The translations under genes and the position numbers were made by a program. DNA of 9,319 nucleotides from NCBI GenBank assembly GCA_030629865.1, contig DAOVOC010000028.1:1-9319 (forward strand), read 5' to 3'. Positions within the stretch are counted from its first letter, which is position 1; each line of letters opens with the position of its first letter. Shown piece after piece: positions 5,067 to 9,319 of this stretch. Origin of the DNA: a bacterium (GTDB taxonomy: Bacteria; Babelota; Babeliae; Babelales; GCA-2401785). The notes under the pieces were generated by a model that searched no databases, had not been told where the DNA came from, and saw only the letters and a list, made by a program, of their open reading frames with translations.

Positions 5067-8000
5067 CTATTTTTGTTCCTGAACGCCCTGCGGAGACGCT
5101 GCATTTTCGTCAAATTTAATCGATAGATTGCCACCCACTCCATAGCGATCATCAACCATATGCACAACATGCTGAGGAAAAGGAATATGTATTTTGTGTT
5201 GCTTAAACATTTTCAAAATTGCGGTACGCACATCACTAGCGATTGCCCACATTTCTCGCACCTTGCGTGCACTTATGTATGATCTAGAAAAGATCTGCAT
5301 TCCTGACTCTTCAAATTCCTCCAAGCGCACTACAACCGAAGGAACACGCAAAATAAGAGGATGGCTATACAAAACCTCACGCATAATGCTGCGAATGAGC
5401 TCTATATCCGTTCCATATGCAACATTAACTTTTATTTCCATGCCAACAGCAACGCGCCCACGGCCCCAGTTTACAATTGGCTTGGCAATCAAGCTTCTGT
5501 TCGGAATAACAATAAAAAAGTTTCTTGCAGTTCGAATAACTGTTGAACGAAGAGATATTGAATGAACAGTTCCCTCTGCTGTATCGGTATTTACATAGTG
5601 CCCAATCTCTATATGCCGCTCAAGCAAAATTAAAATGCCTGCAAAAATATCTGCCAACTGATCTTTGATACCCAAACCAACACCAAGTAATAAAAGACCA
5701 AGAGCATACACAACATAAGCACTCAGGTTTACCACAGCAAGACCCAATGTAGTAAAGACCATTATGATTACGTACTGCGCAATTCGAGCAATCGTATTTT
5801 GAGCTCCAGACTCAATTCTAAACACTTCAAATAATTGACCCAAAAGCATTTTTTTAAATAATGATGAAATAAGGTAACCAGCCATCATAAACATAAAGAA
5901 AATCAAAAATTGAACCAAGCCAAACTTCTCACCTGTTTTTAGAGGAATTACCCATTCTTGCGAAATCATTTCCCATAACTGCGGACCTGTATATGGTGCA
6001 CCCCAAATTCTAGAAAGAACCAAAAAGCACATTGAAACGGTCATTAAAAATGTTAAAACCACAAAAAAACCATACAGCATTTTTGCATGGTCAAAACGAT
6101 CCTCAGCTCCCTCATCACCTTCTTTTATAAAAATAAATAGTGAATATTCGCGTACATAGTGATGAACTGCAAAAAATCCGACAATAAGAAAAATAGAAGT
6201 AGGAACTGCAAATGCCAAAAACCACGCTAAATTTGAATACCCAATATATGGATTCGCAATAATTAAAAGCCCAACAAAGGAAAAGAATGTTGGATAATAA
6301 AATCGCTCAATTTGTTGTTTTAGCCATCCAAAAATCGGCCCTCGCCTAGGCAGCAAACTTAAAATATCGTCTTTATTAAAGAAGAGTAGAACAACAACCA
6401 GCAAAATAAGAGTGTATGCTGCTAGCAAAATCGAAGCAAATTGTGACCCGGTCGGACCATAGTGTAAAAAAGCCGTTCTAAATGGCAACAAGACCGACCC
6501 AGAATAAAGCGCAGAAGCGATTAACCGCATCGCCTCGCTTTGTGACGCTTCGTTAAAAAAAAGATAGCTGAGACGCTGATTTAACGTCCCTAAGCTCTCA
6601 AGTAAGCGTTTGGAATACAAAATAAATAGAGGTATTGATACTAAATAAAAGAGAGCTTTGAAGTATGGCGGCAATACGACAAAAGAAAACACCCAAATCG
6701 TCATGTTTGAACTAATAGAAAGATGAAGAAAAAACCAAGTAAAAATATGTCCAAAATAATTTCCTATAAATTCAATTATGCTGGATGTAAGTAACAAATA
6801 AAAAAGCATTGTTCTTCCATGTTGAACAGATGTCATGTAAGCAATATGTTTACCCAACTCACGAACAAGGCGCCGTACAACAAGAAACAAGAAACCAAAA
6901 CCTATCAGATACAAAAATAATCCTAATATCCACGCTAATGATATTGATGTGGCAGCATGCCAAAATGCCCTAGGAGAAAGAAGATAATTCGGCGTATCCC
7001 AAAAAAGCCGGCTAAAGAATTTTTCTGCAGCCCTAAAAGCAATAAAGGAGTGGTCTATCGAAATCGCATGAGGCGCTCGCTTCCAAATATTAACTTCTCG
7101 ACGCTTTGCCCTAAATTCACGCATAAGAAGTTTCACTTGATTTAGTAAATACTTTTCTTTTGAGTCAAGTTCTGAAATAACCGCCAAAAATTCTGCGTTC
7201 AGTTTTGATTCTTCCTGAGCATCACGAACAGATTCTAAAATATCTATGGCCGTTTTGTAGCGAGCAAAACTACCAAATCTTTCACGACTAAAAACATCCT
7301 CTTTTTTTGCTGCAATTTCTTCTATCAGTTTTTTGACTTCCCAACTCTTCAAGTTTCTTTGTTCAATAAAGCGCGCTGCACTCAAGCGATAATTTTCTGT
7401 ATGCAGTTGCTCGGATTCCAAATTACTCTGCCACTGTTCAAGTTCATCAATAAGATGGGATACTGCCGCTTCATCACCCCGCAGCTTGTAACGAATTTCC
7501 AGCGCTTTAAAAAACAATAATTCTCTACGCTCTGCAAATTCGGAAACTTCAACCTTACGCTCAACCAATGTAATTGTTCGATCAATTACATTAATTTGGT
7601 ATTCAAGATCTAAAATTTTGGATCTAACAACATATATTTCAGCATTGCGTTCTGCAGATTTCTTAACATCAGGCTGGTCTTCGTTATACTCTACATTTTT
7701 TTCTTGCAATGAAGTTAATTCGTCACGAAATGCTGATAGTTTTGCAAACAATACAGTTCGCTTTTCACGCAATTCATTAATTTGTTTACCAAGCAGATCC
7801 TTTTCTTTTCCAGCAACTTTTGATTTCCGTTGCCAAGCCTCTCTAGCGCGCCTTACATCGTCAGCTTCAACACGTAAATTGTCTTTAACCTCATCCAAAA
7901 CTGAATTGAGCATCTTATAAGAGTAAGTCGCTCTTGTATGCCTGCTATCAGAAAGCTTAGCGGCAACCCTAAATTCTTTGAGTTTAATTGAAGAAATAGC

Positions 8001-8780
8001 CACTTTTTCTTCAACAAGCTCTTTTTCATATCTTGCAATATCAAGTTTAAGCCCTAATTCATTTTTAGAATCTTCTTCAGACTCGCCAATTTCAACAACA
8101 GTATCAAATGCACTCTGAACACGAACATGCGCATCTTTTTTTAAAACCAAATCCTGCTTTAAAGCACTAAGACGATCTTGCTCTGCTCGTTCCTGATTTT
8201 GTAGACTTTTTCGTGAAGAATAAATAACGCCTAGCTCTTCTTGTTTTTGAGCAACCGCCTCTTCTACTTCGTTAAGTTCCTTAAGAGTCCCTGTAAGCGG
8301 TGTAAATCTTTTTTTTAGAATTTCGGATTCATCTGTAGCCTCAAGATATCCAAGATATTCTTCATAGCGGTTTTTAAATAGCTTCCATGCTTCTTCCTGC
8401 TTGATAAGCGCCTGCATAGCATCCTTGATAACCATAGCGCGACGATTAAGGGCTTCCGCTCTATTTGGAAAACGCTTTTTATCAAGCGTTTTAACCTTGT
8501 CTTTTAAAGTGCTTTCAAAAACTTTGCTTCGAGCATCAATACGCTCTAACTGTTCAAACATTTCTTTTTTTAAATTATCAAGCTCAATCTTAACGTTACT
8601 AATCAAACTCTGCCGGCTTTCTGTAATATCAGCAGAAAAAACAACATCTGTTAATTTGCCACTGCTAAGCTTTTTCACTTCCGCAAATGGATCTAGAAAG
8701 CCATAACAAGAAGTCGTAAAAAGCAAAAGCAAACAAGTTAATACCATGCTATGAAACAAATTGTTTTTCTTGGACATCAT
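5067..8780 (-). CDS. Large mechanosensitive channel, MscS superfamily, with coiled-coil N-terminus
   Basis: From the ATG at 8780 the product is 1237 residues, much larger than E. coli MscS (286) and comparable to or larger than MscK and YjeP/MscM. It begins with a signal sequence (MMSKKNNLFHS, then a leucine-rich core ending TTSCYG). A long charged region, mostly heptad-like helix (about residues 50-565), follows and is probably periplasmic. About ten or eleven hydrophobic helices span roughly 610-1050. The C-terminal MscS core is clear: the pore helix GLGIKDQLADIFAG (1035-1048), then EGTVHSISLRSTVIRTARNFFIVIPNRSLI and HIPFPQ (1198-1203). These channels release solutes on membrane tension during hypo-osmotic shock. 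The frame could start at 8837, but GGGGAG (8793 to 8788) lies seven bases before 8780, and this start precedes the signal sequence directly. It overlaps the upstream gene by 32 bp, suggesting translational coupling. Confidence 0.92.
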   Translation of the reverse strand: MMSKKNNLFHSMVLTCLLLLFTTSCYGFLDPFAEVKKLSSGKLTDVVFSADITESRQSLISNVKIELDNLKKEMFEQLERIDARSKVFESTLKDKVKTLDKKRFPNRAEALNRRAMVIKDAMQALIKQEEAWKLFKNRYEEYLGYLEATDESEILKKRFTPLTGTLKELNEVEEAVAQKQEELGVIYSSRKSLQNQERAEQDRLSALKQDLVLKKDAHVRVQSAFDTVVEIGESEEDSKNELGLKLDIARYEKELVEEKVAISSIKLKEFRVAAKLSDSRHTRATYSYKMLNSVLDEVKDNLRVEADDVRRAREAWQRKSKVAGKEKDLLGKQINELREKRTVLFAKLSAFRDELTSLQEKNVEYNEDQPDVKKSAERNAEIYVVRSKILDLEYQINVIDRTITLVERKVEVSEFAERRELLFFKALEIRYKLRGDEAAVSHLIDELEQWQSNLESEQLHTENYRLSAARFIEQRNLKSWEVKKLIEEIAAKKEDVFSRERFGSFARYKTAIDILESVRDAQEESKLNAEFLAVISELDSKEKYLLNQVKLLMREFRAKRREVNIWKRAPHAISIDHSFIAFRAAEKFFSRLFWDTPNYLLSPRAFWHAATSISLAWILGLFLYLIGFGFLFLVVRRLVRELGKHIAYMTSVQHGRTMLFYLLLTSSIIEFIGNYFGHIFTWFFLHLSISSNMTIWVFSFVVLPPYFKALFYLVSIPLFILYSKRLLESLGTLNQRLSYLFFNEASQSEAMRLIASALYSGSVLLPFRTAFLHYGPTGSQFASILLAAYTLILLVVVLLFFNKDDILSLLPRRGPIFGWLKQQIERFYYPTFFSFVGLLIIANPYIGYSNLAWFLAFAVPTSIFLIVGFFAVHHYVREYSLFIFIKEGDEGAEDRFDHAKMLYGFFVVLTFLMTVSMCFLVLSRIWGAPYTGPQLWEMISQEWVIPLKTGEKFGLVQFLIFFMFMMAGYLISSLFKKMLLGQLFEVFRIESGAQNTIARIAQYVIIMVFTTLGLAVVNLSAYVVYALGLLLLGVGLGIKDQLADIFAGILILLERHIEIGHYVNTDTAEGTVHSISLRSTVIRTARNFFIVIPNRSLIAKPIVNWGRGRVAVGMEIKVNVAYGTDIELIRSIMREVLYSHPLILRVPSVVVRLEEFEESGMQIFSRSYISARKVREMWAIASDVRTAILKMFKQHKIHIPFPQHVVHMVDDRYGVGGNLSIKFDENAASPQGVQEQK

Positions 8781-9319
8781 CGTTAATCTCCCCACATAAA
8801 GCGTTTCCCAACCTTGAAACAGAATCTGCATCGGCATGGGTATAATTTAAAATGGCTTCCAGCATATGCGGCCGTACGGTCGAAATAATGCTGTAAAATT
8901 CATTCTTTGCCGTTCTGGCAAATTCTACTCTGCACAAATCTCTTGGGTCAACGAGCAGCAAAGTCAGTGTGTCAAAAAAGTGACACAACGTTTCTATCGC
9001 AGCTCCCCCACAAATACCAATCATAGTCAAAAACCGTCCTAGAATTGCATACCGAACAATAAAATCATAATTATGCATCAAAACCGGATCAGATAATAAA
9101 CACAAAGCATTTCGAACAATAAAAAACACCTGATCTGAAGAGTCTTCACAAGGCAAAGTGTTTTCTACAAAGCATAAAAAACTGTGTAACCAATTCAGGT
9201 TATCTCGAGCCGCAAAAAGTGGTAGAAATTGTATATGAACAGCACGTATTGTTTTTTTATCATGGCTAAGTGTATACGCACATATCGTTCCGGGTGATAA
9301 CTTCAACTGCTTATGCAAC
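8749..9319 (-). CDS. Uncharacterised protein, 5' end outside window; weak RecO-like C-terminal character
   Basis: The visible 189-190 residues end at TAG (8751 to 8749). The frame is open to the window edge; the first possible start inside is a TTG at 9318 with no visible ribosome-binding site, so the true start is probably beyond the edge. The segment is mostly helical and cysteine-rich for its size, without a signal peptide or clear membrane helix. The order of elements, a beta-like stretch, then helices around WLHSFLCFVENTL, then IVRYAILGRFLTMIGI, then a late helix FARTAKNEFYSII, recalls the helical C-terminal part of the recombination mediator RecO. The RecO zinc-binding cysteine cluster is not apparent, and the resemblance is a visual impression only. 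It overlaps the downstream mechanosensitive channel gene by 32 bp, so both are in one operon. Confidence 0.55.
   Translation of the reverse strand, partial: LHKQLKLSPGTICAYTLSHDKKTIRAVHIQFLPLFAARDNLNWLHSFLCFVENTLPCEDSSDQVFFIVRNALCLLSDPVLMHNYDFIVRYAILGRFLTMIGICGGAAIETLCHFFDTLTLLLVDPRDLCRVEFARTAKNEFYSIISTVRPHMLEAILNYTHADADSVSRLGNALCGEINDDVQEKQFVS

Noticed and set aside
8781..8837. Longer start for the mechanosensitive channel at 8837
   Set aside because: It would place 19 polar residues before the signal sequence and overlap the upstream gene by 89 bp, while the start at 8780 has a GGGGAG site at good spacing.

Overview
The window is AT-rich bacterial DNA holding six intact or near-intact protein genes, one decayed gene copy, two tRNA genes and one repeat-rich spacer. 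Three things suggest a small-genome, host-associated Gram-negative-type bacterium: an exported single-HKD phospholipase D-like protein of the size seen in Rickettsia, a dispersed palindromic repeat of the Rickettsia/Wolbachia style (GTCATCCCGG... core), and short signal-peptide-bearing proteins without recognisable homologues. Candidatus Dependentiae (TM6) or a Rickettsiales-like lineage would fit, but this placement is inference only; no marker gene here settles it.

Layout. Positions 1-374 hold no gene but contain two perfect 21-bp tandem units running into a roughly 150-bp imperfect palindromic element. Positions 375-1846 form an accessory patch of exported proteins on the + strand: a PLD-superfamily protein, an unknown membrane protein with a signal peptide, and a frameshifted, truncated second copy of that protein's start. 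The remnant runs into the 3' end of a convergent rluD-type pseudouridine synthase gene (minus strand, GTG start). A 167-bp divergent spacer separates rluD from mgtE, a complete magnesium transporter gene. Next comes a compact + strand unit: a near-consensus sigma-70 promoter, tRNA-Lys(UUU), tRNA-Glu(UUC), an 89-aa two-helix membrane protein and a strong intrinsic terminator.

The right-hand 4.3 kb is on the minus strand: the 3' part of a gene with weak RecO-like character that enters from beyond the window edge, overlapping by 32 bp a gene for a 1237-aa mechanosensitive channel (MscS superfamily with a long coiled-coil N-terminus).

Most of the window is housekeeping: ion and osmotic homeostasis (MgtE, MscS-type channel), rRNA modification and tRNA supply. 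No defence, secretion or biosynthetic system can be recognised. The least ordinary parts are the repeat element, the exported protein patch with its decayed duplicate, and the membrane protein gene tied to the tRNA transcript.
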